A stretch of 64,000 bases of DNA, from NCBI RefSeq assembly GCF_017813335.1, contig NZ_JAGIYY010000001.1, positions 620,001-684,000 on the forward strand, in the 5' to 3' direction. Origin of the DNA: Tianweitania sediminis. GTDB taxonomy: Bacteria; Pseudomonadota; Alphaproteobacteria; Rhizobiales; Rhizobiaceae. Of the stretch, positions 38,006 to 49,878 are shown in pieces; the stretch's first letter is position 1; every line of letters begins with the position of its first letter. The translations under genes were made by a program, and so were the position numbers. The notes under the pieces are model-generated. The model ran no database searches and was not told the origin of the DNA. It saw only the letters and a list, made by a program, of their open reading frames with translations.

Positions 38006-38899
38006 ATGACAGTGAGACCGTCGGTGACTACCGAGGTCGGCAATTTCTCCGGGGAGCTTTACGGAGCCTCCGACGTGCGTCACATCGTTGACCAGCTGAT
38101 CGACGAACGAACAACCAACCTGTCACGCCATCCGCTTTGGCCGGTGGCCAAGCCCGTGCTGTTTCGCTTGATGCATTATCATCAGGCGGTGCGCATGGCG
38201 GATCGGATCGCGCCCATGCCGGGCTGGGACGCGCTGGAATTCATCAGCCAGTTCCTTCAGCTCGACCTGACCGTGCGCGGCCTTGAGAATATTCCCGCAA
38301 GCGGCGGCTTCATTCTGGCTCCCAGCCACCCAACAGGGATCGCTGACGGGATCGCCGTGTTCGACCTTCTGAAGAAGGTGCGCCGCGACATCGCGATCTT
38401 CGCCAACCGCGATGCAGAACGGGTGGCGCCGCAGTTCCGAGACGTGATCATCCCCGTGGAATGGCGGGCCGGCGAAAAGAGCCATGCCAAGAGCCGCGAT
38501 ACGCTGGAGATGACGGCGCGGGCTTTCGGCGAGCAACGGGCGGTTGTGCTGTTTCCGGCCGGTCGCATCGCGTTCTGGAACGAGGGGCGGCTCACGGAGC
38601 GGCCCTGGCAGCCGTCGTTCGTAGCCCTCGCGCGCCGTTACAAGTTCCCAGTCGTTCCGGTGAACATCGCCGCCCGCAATTCCGGCCTGTTCTATTTCCT
38701 ATCCAAGCATTCCACCGAGCTTCGCGATATGACGCTGTTTCGCGAGCTTTTGAACAAGAAGGGGATGAAGTTCACCTTCCATGTGGGGCAGCCGATCGAT
38801 CCGGATCGGCTCGGCGGTGACCCGGCCGAGCTCACCGCGAAGTTGCAGGACTTCACGGTGGAGACGCTCAAGGCCGATCCCGAGGCGATCTTCATCTAA
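38006..38899 (+). CDS. PlsC-like lysophospholipid acyltransferase family protein
   Basis: A 297-residue protein of the glycerophospholipid acyltransferase superfamily. The expected active-site block reads PSHPTGIADG, giving H108 and D114, which is H-x5-D instead of the classical H-x4-D. A second block, LFPAGRIAFW, resembles the FPEGTR substrate motif. It may acylate a lysophospholipid or a related lipid; the target is unknown. ATG 38006 has an AAGG-type site close upstream; ATG 37991 is an alternative. A strong terminator follows 3 bases after the stop. Confidence 0.82.
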   Translation: MTVRPSVTTEVGNFSGELYGASDVRHIVDQLIDERTTNLSRHPLWPVAKPVLFRLMHYHQAVRMADRIAPMPGWDALEFISQFLQLDLTVRGLENIPASGGFILAPSHPTGIADGIAVFDLLKKVRRDIAIFANRDAERVAPQFRDVIIPVEWRAGEKSHAKSRDTLEMTARAFGEQRAVVLFPAGRIAFWNEGRLTERPWQPSFVALARRYKFPVVPVNIAARNSGLFYFLSKHSTELRDMTLFRELLNKKGMKFTFHVGQPIDPDRLGGDPAELTAKLQDFTVETLKADPEAIFI

Positions 38900-38901
38900 A
38901 C

Positions 38902-38930
38902 AAAAAAGCCCGGACGAGCCGGGCTTTTTT
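38902..38930. terminator. Perfect bidirectional terminator
   Basis: 12-bp stem AAAAAAGCCCGG / CCGGGCTTTTTT around an ACGAG loop, between the convergent acyltransferase and transaldolase genes. The A and T runs give a U-tract in both directions. Confidence 0.95.
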
Positions 38931-38948
38931 CTTGGTGTCGTTTGCCGA

Positions 38949-39602
38949 TTAGCCGATCTTCTGGCCGGTCTTTTCCCAATCCGCCAGGAACGTTTCCAGG
39001 CCCTTGTCCGTCAGCGGATGCTTTACGAGCGCCTTCAGGGTGGCCGGGGGCGCCGTCACGACATCGGCGCCGATCAGCGCGGCCTGCTTCACATGATTCA
39101 CAGTGCGGATCGATGCCGCGAGAATTTCGGTGTTGAAGTCGTAGTTGTCGTAGATCTGACGGATCTCCTGGATCAGTTCCATGCCGTCCAGTCCGATATC
39201 GTCCACGCGGCCGATGAACGGAGAAATGAAGCTCGCGCCGGCTTTTGCTGCAAGCAGCGCCTGGTTGGCCGAGAAGCACAGCGTAACGTTCACCAGCCGG
39301 CCGCTGGATGTGAGATCCTTGCAGGCTTTCAGCCCATCCAGCGTCAGCGGCAGCTTGATGCAGACATTGTCGGCGATCTTCGACAGGAAATCGGCTTCAC
39401 GCATCATCTCCTTGTATTCCACCGCCACAACTTCCGCCGAAACAGGCCCCTGAACGATGGAACAGATTTCCTTCGTCACCTCCGCGATGGAGCCGCCTGA
39501 TTTCAGAATCAGGGAGGGGTTGGTGGTGACGCCGTCGAGCAGACCGAGGTCGTTCAGCTCGCGAATGTCCTTTACATCGGCGGTGTCGACGAAAAACTTC
39601 AT
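38949..39602 (-). CDS. Transaldolase / fructose-6-phosphate aldolase family protein
   Basis: A 217-residue short-form transaldolase (TalC/FSA subfamily). The Schiff-base lysine is K83 in [27 protein letters not shown] and [11 protein letters not shown] are family signatures. In organisms with no long-form transaldolase these proteins carry the transaldolase step of the pentose phosphate pathway; distinguishing that from aldolase activity needs assays. ATG 39602 follows GGGAGA. Divergent from priA. Confidence 0.95.
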   Translation of the reverse strand: MKFFVDTADVKDIRELNDLGLLDGVTTNPSLILKSGGSIAEVTKEICSIVQGPVSAEVVAVEYKEMMREADFLSKIADNVCIKLPLTLDGLKACKDLTSSGRLVNVTLCFSANQALLAAKAGASFISPFIGRVDDIGLDGMELIQEIRQIYDNYDFNTEILAASIRTVNHVKQAALIGADVVTAPPATLKALVKHPLTDKGLETFLADWEKTGQKIG

Positions 39603-39709
39603 GGCCGTCTCCCTTGCAAAGGCGCGCCACGCAGCCGCGCCTGGGCGGGCGAAACGCCCGCGTTTGATCGGCCTTGCTCTAGCCGAAGAAAGCGGCAAGG
39701 TCACGCCCG

Positions 39710-41902
39710 ATGACGCAAGATTCGCTTGAACCGCGCGTGGTGCCGGTGCTTGTGCCGATGCCGGCGGAGGCTCCTTATTCCTATCAGGTTCCGCCGGGCA
39801 TGACCGTTGTGCCGGGCTCGGTCGTGCGGGTGCCCCTCGGACCACGGGAAGTGGCGGGCATCGTGTGGGACGGGGAGGGCGGCGGGGTGGACCCGCGCAA
39901 GCTCCGGCCGATCTCGGCTGTGTTTGATTGCCCGCCGATCACGGAGCGGATGCGGCGCTTCGTGGAATGGGTGGCGAGCTATACGTTGTCTGCACCCGGC
40001 ATGGTGGCGCGCATGATCCTGCGGGTGCCCACGGCCTTCGACCCCGAACCTCCGATCGACGGCCTGCTCTTCACGGCTACCAAGCCCGACCGGGTCACCC
40101 CGGCCCGCGCCAAGGTTTTGGCGATGCTTGCGGAAGACGGCGGAAACCTCGCCTGGAGCCGTTCAGGTCTGGCCCACGCGGCCGGCGTTTCGCTGACGGT
40201 GATCGACGGGTTGGCCGCTCAAGGCGTGTTGAAGCCGGTTCAGATCCCGGCTCCCGCTCTGGTTCCCGAGCCCGACCCTTCCTATGGCGCGCCGCAACTG
40301 ACGGATGGGCAGCGGAAAGCGGCCGAGGCGCTGAAGGGGAAGATCGGAGCGGAAGGCTTTTCCGTGTCGCTGATCGACGGGGTTACCGGCTCGGGCAAGA
40401 CGGAAGTGTATTTCGAGGCGATTGCTGCCGCACTTCAAAAAGGAAAGCAGGTGCTGGTGCTGGTGCCCGAAATTGCCCTGACCCAGGCTTTTCTCGACCG
40501 GTTTCACGACCGCTTCGGAGCCAAGCCGGCGGAATGGCATTCCGATCTCGCACCGCGGATGCGCGAGCGCGTGTGGCGCCAGGTTGCGGAAGGCCGCGTA
40601 CGGGTGGTGGCCGGGGCGCGATCAGCCCTCTTTTTGCCGTTCAAGGAGCTCGGCCTGATCGTGGTCGATGAAGAACACGATCCTGCCTACAAGCAGGAAG
40701 ACCGCGTTTATTACAACGCGCGCGACATGGCGGTGGTGCAGGGCAGGCTCGGGAGATTTCCCGTGTTGCTGGCTTCCGCAACCCCTTCGATCGAAAGCAA
40801 GGTCAACGCGCAAAGCGGACGCTACCATCTTGTGCACCTGCCGGCGCGGTTTGCCGAAGCGGCCATGCCTTCCATCGAGGCGGTCGACATGCGCCGTGTT
40901 CCACCAGCGCGCGGGCAGTTCTTGTCGCCGGTGCTGATCGACGCCGTTCGCGGCAGCGTGGAGCGCGGCGAACAAGCGCTGCTCTTCCTGAACCGGCGCG
41001 GTTATGCACCCCTGACCCTTTGTCGGTCCTGTGGCCATCGCTTCCAGTGCCCGCAATGCTCTTCCTGGCTGGTGGAGCACCGCTTCCGCGGCCAGTTGAT
41101 CTGCCACCATTGCGGTCATCACGAAGCGAAGCCTGAGGCCTGCCCGGAATGCGGCACATTTGACCACCTGGTCGCCTGCGGACCCGGGGTGGAGCGCATC
41201 GCGGAAGAAGTGGACGCCGCCTTTCCCGATGCACGCACGCTCGTGCTGTCGTCGGATCTTCTGGGCGGCACAAAACGGCTGCGGCTCGAGCTCGACGCCA
41301 TCGCGAAGGGGGAGGCCGATATCGTGATCGGCACGCAACTCGTCGCCAAGGGCCACAACTTTCCAGGCATGACCACGGTTGGCGTGGTGGATGGCGATCT
41401 CGGCCTCGCGAACGGTGATCCGCGCGCTGCCGAACGCACCTTCCAGCTTCTGAGCCAAGTGACCGGCCGCGCCGGGCGCACGGGCAAGGCAAGCCGCGGC
41501 CTGATCCAGACCTACCAGCCCGACCATCCTGTGATGCGCGCGCTGGTGTCCGGCCATGCCGAAACCTTCTACCACCAGGAGATTGCCGAGCGTCAACGTG
41601 GACAATTGCCGCCGTTCGGCCGGCTGGCCGCCATCATTGTCAGCGGCGAAACACGCGCCGAAGCCGAAGGGCATGCCCGCGCGATGCGCCGCGCCGCCGT
41701 TGCGCATGACCTCATCGACATCCTCGGTCCCGCTGAAGCGCCCATGGCCGTTGTGGCCGGGCGCCACCGGTTCCGGCTCCTGCTTCAGGGCGCGCGCAAC
41801 GCCGACATGCAGGGTTACCTGCGCATGCTTCTGGCGGCCTCGCCCAAGCCGCGCGGGTCGCTGCGCGTACAGGTGGACATCGACCCGCAGAGCTTTCTTT
41901 GA
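39710..41902 (+). CDS. priA: Primosomal protein N' (replication restart helicase PriA)
   Basis: A 730-residue superfamily 2 helicase that recognises stalled forks and reloads the replisome. The Walker A lysine is K230 in [11 protein letters not shown], and the Walker B box is DEEH at 320-323. Eight cysteines of the zinc-binding domain lie in the CRSCGHRF...CPQC and CHHCG...CPECG pairs. The N-terminal 3'-DNA-binding domain (1-105) is present. Position just upstream of the atp operon, with one small gene between, is common in Rhizobiales. Confidence 0.97.
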   Translation: MTQDSLEPRVVPVLVPMPAEAPYSYQVPPGMTVVPGSVVRVPLGPREVAGIVWDGEGGGVDPRKLRPISAVFDCPPITERMRRFVEWVASYTLSAPGMVARMILRVPTAFDPEPPIDGLLFTATKPDRVTPARAKVLAMLAEDGGNLAWSRSGLAHAAGVSLTVIDGLAAQGVLKPVQIPAPALVPEPDPSYGAPQLTDGQRKAAEALKGKIGAEGFSVSLIDGVTGSGKTEVYFEAIAAALQKGKQVLVLVPEIALTQAFLDRFHDRFGAKPAEWHSDLAPRMRERVWRQVAEGRVRVVAGARSALFLPFKELGLIVVDEEHDPAYKQEDRVYYNARDMAVVQGRLGRFPVLLASATPSIESKVNAQSGRYHLVHLPARFAEAAMPSIEAVDMRRVPPARGQFLSPVLIDAVRGSVERGEQALLFLNRRGYAPLTLCRSCGHRFQCPQCSSWLVEHRFRGQLICHHCGHHEAKPEACPECGTFDHLVACGPGVERIAEEVDAAFPDARTLVLSSDLLGGTKRLRLELDAIAKGEADIVIGTQLVAKGHNFPGMTTVGVVDGDLGLANGDPRAAERTFQLLSQVTGRAGRTGKASRGLIQTYQPDHPVMRALVSGHAETFYHQEIAERQRGQLPPFGRLAAIIVSGETRAEAEGHARAMRRAAVAHDLIDILGPAEAPMAVVAGRHRFRLLLQGARNADMQGYLRMLLAASPKPRGSLRVQVDIDPQSFL

Positions 41903-42006
41903 GCGTCGACCTGCTCACCCGCAAAGGCCGCTTTGCCCGGTTCGGGCGAAAACGGTAGGGAAGGCCTGGACATCCCACGCGATTCGCCAACCCTCTGGAA
42001 GCCCGC

Positions 42007-42402
42007 ATGAACATCGCATTTCCCTGGCCGGTGACCGATGGCGAATGGCTGGCCTTTCTTGCCGCGACGATCACGATCCTGTTTGGCCTGGCCTTCTTGA
42101 TTGCGCCCTACGCCAGCTTTCGCCTTTTGCGCCTGCAGCCAGCCCCGGGGCACCCTGCGGCCATTGCCGAAGGACGTTCACGCGCGGCCGGCTTTTACCT
42201 CGGCGTTGGCTTGTGCTGCCTGCTCACCGGCCAGTTTTGGATCTATCTCGCCCTAGGCTTTTCCTGGGCGTTCGCCGCGTTTGGTCGGCTTGTGGCGATC
42301 TTGTCAGACAAGGCGAGCACGCTGGCTAACTGGCTGTGGCTGGCGCTGGAAACTTTTCTGGCCTGCCTTGCGCTGGTGTACGCGCTTGGTCTCGTACCCT
42401 GA
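42007..42402 (+). CDS. Small four-helix membrane protein (DUF4345-like)
   Basis: A 131-residue protein with four predicted transmembrane segments (about 13-36, 58-75, 77-95 and 107-128) and a central EGRSRAAGFYLGVGL motif, which resembles DUF4345-type proteins. Function is unknown. It sits between priA and the atp operon with no clear terminator around it. Codon use and the strong hydrophobic periodicity support a real gene. Family assignment is from memory and moderate. Confidence 0.72.
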   Translation: MNIAFPWPVTDGEWLAFLAATITILFGLAFLIAPYASFRLLRLQPAPGHPAAIAEGRSRAAGFYLGVGLCCLLTGQFWIYLALGFSWAFAAFGRLVAILSDKASTLANWLWLALETFLACLALVYALGLVP

Positions 42403-42462
42403 TACGGCGGATGTTCTGAACAGCCTGCGACAAAACTCACCCCAAACGCGTCCCGCCGCGTG

Positions 42463-42491
42463 TTGCGGCACCCAATTGCCTGTGCTAGACG
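42463..42491 (+). promoter_or_regulatory. Possible promoter of the atp operon
   Basis: The 242-base gap before atpH contains TTGCGG (42463-42468), 17 bases, then TAGACG (42486-42491). A second candidate -35, TTGACC at 42503, has no good partner -10. Either could drive the operon; neither is convincing. Confidence 0.28.
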
Positions 42492-42644
42492 GCAATCGAC
42501 TTTTGACCGGGGGCGGTGGAAGCCTGCAGTTCCTGGTTGGGTTTTCTTCACAAGGTCAAAGATTTAGCCAGAGTTTTCCAGCTCGCGCCACAATCTGAGG
42601 CCGGTTAAGCATTCGGCCCTTCTGGCAGAGAGAAAAGACATCTC

Positions 42645-43205
42645 GTGGCTCAATCCACTTCGCTGATCGCTGGTGTTGCCGACCGCTACGCGGGCTCACT
42701 GTTCGACCTCGCGCGTGACACCAACAGCATCCCTGCTGTTGAAGCGGATCTTGGCCGTTTCGAGGCTCTGCTTGCCGAAAGCGACGACCTGACGCGCCTG
42801 GTGAAAAGCCCAGTGTTTTCTGCAGAAGAGCAGGAAAAGGCGATCGGCGCCGTGCTGAGCCGCGCCGGCATCACCGGGCTGGTGGCCAACTTCCTCCAGG
42901 TGGTCGCGCAGAATCGCCGCTTGTTTGCCGCGCCTGGCATGATCAAGGCTTTCCGCCGCATCGCTGCGGAACATCGTGGTGAAACCACCGCCGAGGTGAC
43001 AACCGCGCATCCGCTTACCGCGGAACAGGAATCCGAACTGAAGGCGACCCTGAAAAGCATCGCCAACAAGGATGTTGCAATCAACGTAACGGTTGATCCG
43101 ACGCTGCTTGGCGGCCTTGTGGTCAAGATGGGCTCGCGCCAGATTGATACGTCGCTCAAAACAAAACTCGCTTCGCTTAAGCTCGCACTGAAAGAGGTCG
43201 GCTGA
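42645..43205 (+). CDS. atpH: F1F0 ATP synthase delta subunit
   Basis: A 186-residue peripheral-stalk subunit linking F1 to the b subunits. The helical N-terminal domain begins [14 protein letters not shown], and the C-terminal [21 protein letters not shown] is the delta signature. The start is GTG 42645 after an AGAGAG stretch. The TGA overlaps the atpA ATG (TGATG), so translation is coupled. First gene of atpHAGDC. Confidence 0.97.
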   Translation: MAQSTSLIAGVADRYAGSLFDLARDTNSIPAVEADLGRFEALLAESDDLTRLVKSPVFSAEEQEKAIGAVLSRAGITGLVANFLQVVAQNRRLFAAPGMIKAFRRIAAEHRGETTAEVTTAHPLTAEQESELKATLKSIANKDVAINVTVDPTLLGGLVVKMGSRQIDTSLKTKLASLKLALKEVG

Positions 43206-44734
43206 TGGATATCCGCGCCGCGGAAATTTCCGCAATTCTGAAGGACCAGATCAAGAATTTCGGCCGTGAAGCCGAAGTCTCGGAAGTTGGTTCGGTTCTG
43301 TCCGTCGGTGACGGCATCGCTCGCGTTTACGGTCTCGACAACGTCCAGGCGGGCGAAATGGTCGAGTTCCCCGGCGGCATCCGCGGCATGGCGCTGAACC
43401 TCGAAAGCGACAATGTCGGCGTGGTTATCTTCGGCGCCGACCGTGACATCAAGGAAGGCGACACCGTCAAGCGCACCGGTTCCATCGTGGACGTGCCGGT
43501 TGGCCGTGGTCTGCTCGGCCGCGTTGTTGACGCGCTCGGCAACCCGATCGACGGCAAGGGCCCGATCGTGTCCGACGAGCGTCGCCGCGTGGACGTCAAG
43601 GCGCCTGGCATCATCCCGCGCAAGTCGGTGCATGAGCCGATGTCGACCGGCCTCAAGGCCATCGACGCGCTGATCCCGATTGGCCGTGGCCAGCGCGAGC
43701 TGGTGATCGGCGATCGCCAGACCGGCAAGACCGCCATCATCCTCGACACGTTCCTGAACCAGAAGCCGCTCAACGACGGCGACGACGAATCGCAGAAGCT
43801 TTACTGCGTTTACGTTGCTGTGGGCCAGAAGCGCTCCACGGTGGCCCAGTTCGTGAAGACGCTCGAAGAGCGCGGCGCGCTGGAATATTCGATCATCGTT
43901 GCGGCAACGGCATCTGATCCGGCTCCGATGCAGTTCCTGGCACCGTTTGCCGGCTGCGCGATGGGCGAATACTTCCGCGACAACGCCATGCATGCCGTGA
44001 TCGCTTATGACGATCTGTCCAAGCAGGCCGTTGCTTATCGCCAGATGTCCTTGCTGCTGCGCCGCCCGCCAGGCCGTGAAGCTTATCCGGGCGACGTGTT
44101 CTTCCTCCATTCGCGTCTTCTTGAGCGCGCTGCGAAGCTGAACGACGACAATGGCAAGGGTTCGCTCACTGCGCTGCCGGTGATCGAAACGCAGGCTAAC
44201 GACGTGTCGGCCTATATCCCGACCAACGTGATCTCGATCACCGATGGCCAGATCTTCCTGGAAACCAACTTGTTCTTCCAGGGCATCCGCCCTGCCGTGA
44301 ACGTGGGTCTGTCCGTGTCGCGCGTCGGCTCGTCGGCCCAGATCAAGGCGATGAAGCAGGTTGCGGGCTCCATCAAGGGCGAGCTGGCCCAGTATCGCGA
44401 AATGGCTGCCTTCGCGCAGTTCGGCTCCGATCTCGACGCCTCCACCCAGCGCCTGCTGAACCGCGGCGCACGCCTGACCGAACTCCTGAAGCAGCCGCAG
44501 TTCTCGCCGCTGAAGACGGAAGAACAGGTCGCCGTGATCTTCGCGGGCGTGAACGGCTACCTCGACAAGCTGCCAGTGAACCAGGTCGGCAAGTTCGAGC
44601 AGGGGCTGCTGTCCTACATGCGCACGGAAGGCAAGGGCGTGCTCGACACGATCCGCACCGAAAAGGCGCTGTCGGATTCAACCCGCGAAAAGCTCAAGGC
44701 GGCGATCGACGCCTACGCCAAGACCTACGCGTAA
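43205..44734 (+). CDS. atpA: F1F0 ATP synthase alpha subunit
   Basis: A 509-residue non-catalytic nucleotide-binding subunit of F1. The P-loop GDRQTGKT has its lysine at K175, the same number as in E. coli. The conserved [10 protein letters not shown] region containing the catalytic-site arginine finger is present. Start overlaps the atpH stop. Followed by atpG after 27 bases. Confidence 0.99.
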   Translation: MDIRAAEISAILKDQIKNFGREAEVSEVGSVLSVGDGIARVYGLDNVQAGEMVEFPGGIRGMALNLESDNVGVVIFGADRDIKEGDTVKRTGSIVDVPVGRGLLGRVVDALGNPIDGKGPIVSDERRRVDVKAPGIIPRKSVHEPMSTGLKAIDALIPIGRGQRELVIGDRQTGKTAIILDTFLNQKPLNDGDDESQKLYCVYVAVGQKRSTVAQFVKTLEERGALEYSIIVAATASDPAPMQFLAPFAGCAMGEYFRDNAMHAVIAYDDLSKQAVAYRQMSLLLRRPPGREAYPGDVFFLHSRLLERAAKLNDDNGKGSLTALPVIETQANDVSAYIPTNVISITDGQIFLETNLFFQGIRPAVNVGLSVSRVGSSAQIKAMKQVAGSIKGELAQYREMAAFAQFGSDLDASTQRLLNRGARLTELLKQPQFSPLKTEEQVAVIFAGVNGYLDKLPVNQVGKFEQGLLSYMRTEGKGVLDTIRTEKALSDSTREKLKAAIDAYAKTYA

Positions 44735-44761
44735 TCGACGAGCGAAGGACAGAGCCGCCGC

Positions 44762-47142
<2,381 letters not shown>

Positions 47143-47155
47143 TCTGAGACCAAGT

Positions 47156-47190
47156 GACCGGCGAACCCTCGCCGGTCGTTTCCGTTTTTT
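47156..47190 (+). terminator. Terminator-like hairpin between atpD and atpC
   Basis: Perfect 9-bp GC-rich stem GACCGGCGA / TCGCCGGTC (47156-47164, 47169-47177) with an ACCC loop, followed by GTTTCCGTTTTTT. Thirteen bases after the atpD stop and 10 bases before the atpC start codon. Fits a partial intrinsic terminator or an RNA stabiliser that sets the epsilon level. Confidence 0.65.
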
Positions 47191-47200
47191 GTGAGACGTC

Positions 47201-47599
47201 ATGGCTGAAGCCTACAAGTTCGAGCTCGTTTCGCCGGAACGCCTGCTGGTGTCGGAAAGCGTCGAGTCGGTCGTAATCCCCGCCACCGAGGGCGAGATGA
47301 CCGTTATGGCCAACCATTCACCGGTCATGACCACCATCAAGCCGGGCGTTGTGCGTGTGAAGACGGTGTCCGGCAAGGAAGACCGCTATGTGGTTTATGG
47401 CGGTTTTGCCGATATCCTGCCGGATGTCTGCACGCTGCTGGCCGAGTCTGCCGTACATGTCGACAGCTTCAACAAGAGCGATATCGCGACCCGTATCCAG
47501 GCGGCACGCGAGGATGTCGGCAGCGCGCCAGATGATCAGTCTAGAACCCGCGCGGAGGAATTCCTCCATCACCTCGCCGCGCTCGAAGACACAGTGTAA
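47201..47599 (+). CDS. atpC: F1F0 ATP synthase epsilon subunit
   Basis: A 132-residue subunit of the central stalk. The N-terminal beta sandwich (KFELVSPERLLVSESVESVVIPATEGEMTVMANHSPVMTTIKPG) is typical; the C-terminal helical part is present. It inhibits ATP hydrolysis in many bacteria. The Shine-Dalgarno is poor because the upstream space holds a terminator-like hairpin. A sugar-transferase-like gene starts 13 bases after its stop. Confidence 0.97.
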   Translation: MAEAYKFELVSPERLLVSESVESVVIPATEGEMTVMANHSPVMTTIKPGVVRVKTVSGKEDRYVVYGGFADILPDVCTLLAESAVHVDSFNKSDIATRIQAAREDVGSAPDDQSRTRAEEFLHHLAALEDTV

Positions 47600-47612
47600 A
47601 GGCGCGGACGCC

Positions 47613-48227
47613 GTGAGCGGTCGGGTGTTCGTTGTTGGCAACGGTCCGCTGCCGCGCGATCTCTCCGACGAGGTCGACAGCGCCGACTTTGTTCTGCGCT
47701 TCAATGAACCGAAGGCCTCGAAAGGCATGTCCGGCACGAAAACGGACATGCTGATGGTCAACAATTCCGGCAAGCCGATGCAACGGCGGCTGCGCGATCC
47801 CGGATACTTCCGGTCGGCCATCGTCCAGGCTGCCAAGGAAGTCGTTTTTCCCTACCACCCCCACACCATCCGCACCTGGCTGATCCAGCCGACGCTTTTG
47901 TCGCGCCTTCGCGGGCGGAAGTCGGACTGGACGCTGCAGGCACTGGAAAGCCTGGGTCAGGCGGGCAAGGAAGTGCGCATCATGCCACCTTCCTTTTATG
48001 AGGAGGCCTGCGCGGAGCTCGGCTTGACGCGCGAGCAGATGCGGGAAGTGTTTCCGAGCACCGGCTATCTCGGACTGAGGCACATCCTCCAGCATTTTCC
48101 AGCGCCCCAGTACAGGGTGGAACTGTGCGGCTTTTCGTGGGAAGGCTGGAAGCGGCACGCCTGGGCTGACGAGCGCAGCTGGGTGGAAAACAAGATCGCC
48201 AACCGCCTTCTGTTCACCATCGACTGA
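47613..48227 (+). CDS. GT29/sialyltransferase-like protein ('urease operon accessory protein' type)
   Basis: A 204-residue protein with an N-terminal VVGNGPLPRD nucleotide-sugar-type motif and DFVLRFNEPK, which together resemble the sialyl motif of GT29-type glycosyltransferases. Related rhizobial proteins are often annotated as urease operon accessory protein, a name without functional basis here. Later PSTGYLGLRHIL also fits GT29-like folds. GTG 47613 starts 14 bases after the atpC stop with AAAGG upstream. Donor, acceptor and cellular role are unknown. The closeness to atpC means it can be transcribed with the ATP synthase operon. Confidence 0.62.
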   Translation: MSGRVFVVGNGPLPRDLSDEVDSADFVLRFNEPKASKGMSGTKTDMLMVNNSGKPMQRRLRDPGYFRSAIVQAAKEVVFPYHPHTIRTWLIQPTLLSRLRGRKSDWTLQALESLGQAGKEVRIMPPSFYEEACAELGLTREQMREVFPSTGYLGLRHILQHFPAPQYRVELCGFSWEGWKRHAWADERSWVENKIANRLLFTID

Positions 48228-48359
48228 GGCCCGAGCCGGTGCTATGCCGGCAGGCAAGCCCACGCGGATGCCGCATCCGGTTCGCCCGCGCCAGCCAATC
48301 ACCGTCCCGGCCGCTTTTCTTCACCCCCCGCTGCCGGATCAAACCCGCAGGAATGGCCC

Positions 48360-49061
48360 ATGGAACAGTCGCTCGACATCTATATCGGTTGGGATTCACG
48401 CGAACCCATCGCCTACGACGTCGCGAAAAAGACGCTTGAAGATCACGCCAGCATCCCGGTGCGCGTGTTTCCGATCAAGGTGCAGGAACTCGTTGCCCAA
48501 GGCGCTTATACCCGTGACATCGACCCGCTCGCGTCGACGGAATTCACCTATTCCCGCTTCTTCGTGCCCTTCATGGCGGGCTACAAGGGCTGGGCGCTGT
48601 TTTGCGATTGCGATTTCCTGTTCCTGGATGACATTGCCGGGATCCTGCAATACCGCGATCCGTCATTGGCCGTTGCCTGCGTGAAGCACGACTACACGCC
48701 CAAGGCGACGGTGAAGATGGACGGCAAGGTTCAGACTAATTACCCCCGCAAGAACTGGTCGAGCTTCATGCTGTTTAACTGCGAGCATCCATCCACGCGC
48801 CAGCTGACGCCCGAACTCATCAACCGCGAAAGCGGCGCTTATCTCCATCGCATGCAGTGGGCGAAGGACGAGGAGATCGGGGAAATCCCGACACGCTGGA
48901 ACTGGCTGGAAGGCTGGAACGACAAGCCCGAGACCGGTTTGCCGGGCGCGGTCCATTACACGAACGGCGGACCGTGGTTCAAGGACTGGCAGAATGTCGA
49001 CTACGGCGATCTTTGGCGCGCCGAGGCCGACAAGGTTCAGCCCGGCTGGCAGCCGATCTGA
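48360..49061 (+). CDS. GT8-like glycosyltransferase
   Basis: A 233-residue protein with a GT-A-like layout: SLDIYIGWDSREPIAYDVAKKTL at the start, a FTYSRFFVPFMAGYKG segment, and FCDCDFLFLDD, which provides the D-x-D metal and nucleotide-sugar motif. VHYTNGGPWF near the end resembles the C-terminal His motif of retaining GT8 enzymes. The product may be a surface glycan; this is inferred from fold only. ATG 48360 is preceded by AGGAA. Follows the GT29-like gene by 132 bases and ends at a terminator. Confidence 0.7.
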   Translation: MEQSLDIYIGWDSREPIAYDVAKKTLEDHASIPVRVFPIKVQELVAQGAYTRDIDPLASTEFTYSRFFVPFMAGYKGWALFCDCDFLFLDDIAGILQYRDPSLAVACVKHDYTPKATVKMDGKVQTNYPRKNWSSFMLFNCEHPSTRQLTPELINRESGAYLHRMQWAKDEEIGEIPTRWNWLEGWNDKPETGLPGAVHYTNGGPWFKDWQNVDYGDLWRAEADKVQPGWQPI

Positions 49062-49078
49062 TTTGAATGACCCGAAAG

Positions 49079-49110
49079 GGCCCGCTGGTGGGCAGCGAGC
49101 CTTTTGTTTT
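49079..49110 (+). terminator. Intrinsic terminator after the GT8-like gene
   Basis: Stem GGCCCGCTG / CAGCGAGCC with one C-A mismatch and a five-base loop, followed by TTTTGTTTT. It closes the rightward transcript from the atp operon and glycosyltransferase genes before the convergent small-gene operon. Confidence 0.75.
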
Positions 49111-49134
49111 CGACTTCAGCCGACGGGAAGAGCG

Positions 49135-49362
49135 TCAGTCTTCGTTATAGTGGTTGGCTGAGTGATCCTGATGCTGCTCGGTCTGGATCTGCTTGCTGTC
49201 CAGACCGCGGGCGCTGGAATGCTGCGCCTTGTCGCGGTTCGAGAGGATCATGTTATCTCCAACCATGCCTTCGGGCATGGTGGTCATGGCGCCGGTGCCG
49301 GAGCCTTTGCCCTGCATTCCCTTGCCGCCAAACGTGTTCTTGCTACCGTGTCCTGTAGCCAT
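49135..49362 (-). CDS. Small hydrophilic protein A (75 aa), stress-type cluster
   Basis: A 75-residue protein rich in Gly, Met, His, Asn and Gln with no hydrophobic segment, so it is probably intrinsically disordered (MATGHGSKNTFGGKG start; DHSANHYNED end). No known domain. AAAGGAAA precedes ATG 49362 by a suitable distance. It is the last gene of a three-gene minus-strand operon that starts from the EcfG-type promoter at 49829-49853. Stress control is inferred from that promoter. Confidence 0.65.
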   Translation of the reverse strand: MATGHGSKNTFGGKGMQGKGSGTGAMTTMPEGMVGDNMILSNRDKAQHSSARGLDSKQIQTEQHQDHSANHYNED

Positions 49363-49385
49363 CGATGTTTCCTTTCGGGTTCTGC

Positions 49386-49595
49386 TCAGGCGGGGTGAGA
49401 ACCGCCGCCCTTCTTTTCCGAATGATGCGTGTGGTGGCTGTCCGGCTCTCCGCCGCCGCCCGAAACGTTGCTCCGGTTGCGCTGATCGGAGTCGGCACCA
49501 GGCTTCTTTGGATCAAGCGGATCCTTGGCATTTTCGTGCGATGCGCCTGGTCCACCTTGGCGGATGCTCGCCGGCGTTTTGCTGGATGTCGACAT
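49386..49595 (-). CDS. Small hydrophilic protein B (69 aa), stress-type cluster
   Basis: A 69-residue, strongly hydrophilic protein with SNVSGGGGEPDSHHTHHSEKKGGG in the C-terminal half, including a His-rich patch. Predicted disordered; no domain recognised. A strong AGGAGG Shine-Dalgarno lies about ten bases before ATG 49595. It sits 11 bases downstream of gene C and 23 bases upstream of gene A, so all three should be one transcript. Confidence 0.65.
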   Translation of the reverse strand: MSTSSKTPASIRQGGPGASHENAKDPLDPKKPGADSDQRNRSNVSGGGGEPDSHHTHHSEKKGGGSHPA

Positions 49596-49606
49596 TGCTG
49601 CGCCTC

Positions 49607-49792
49607 CTATCGGTCCTGCTGGTAACCCTGGTGCGTGGTGTTCACCTTGGAGTTGCCTTGTTGGCCTTGCTTGTCGGGATTTGCCGCTGAAGTTTGGCCG
49701 TGAATGGCGTCGTCGACCGAAACATTCTTAGCGTCACCGGGGCCGCTCTTGCTCTGGTTCTGCGGCGGAACAGGTGGTGGTTTGCCAGTCAT
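49607..49792 (-). CDS. Small hydrophilic protein C (61 aa), stress-type cluster
   Basis: A 61-residue Pro/Gln/Asn/Asp-rich protein without hydrophobic segments (MTGKPPPVPPQNQSK start; KVNTTHQGYQQDR end). First gene of the minus-strand operon. AAAGGAG lies nine bases before ATG 49792, and an EcfG-type promoter sits 37 bases upstream. Probably a disordered stress protein; function unknown. Confidence 0.62.
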   Translation of the reverse strand: MTGKPPPVPPQNQSKSGPGDAKNVSVDDAIHGQTSAANPDKQGQQGNSKVNTTHQGYQQDR

Positions 49793-49828
49793 GAGATGAC
49801 ACTCCTTTGCCCTTGAGGGTGCTTAGCC

Positions 49829-49853
49829 AACCGCGTGAGCGGGCGAAAGTTCC
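49829..49853 (-). promoter_or_regulatory. EcfG-type promoter of the three-gene small-protein operon
   Basis: Reading the minus strand: GGAAC (plus 49849-49853), 16-base spacer, GGTT (plus 49829-49832). This matches GGAAC-N18-TT, the general-stress sigma pattern, with G instead of C before GTT. Placed 37 bases before ATG 49792. Confidence 0.6.
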
Positions 49854-49878
49854 CGCCGAGCATCATGCGTGGGGCGCT

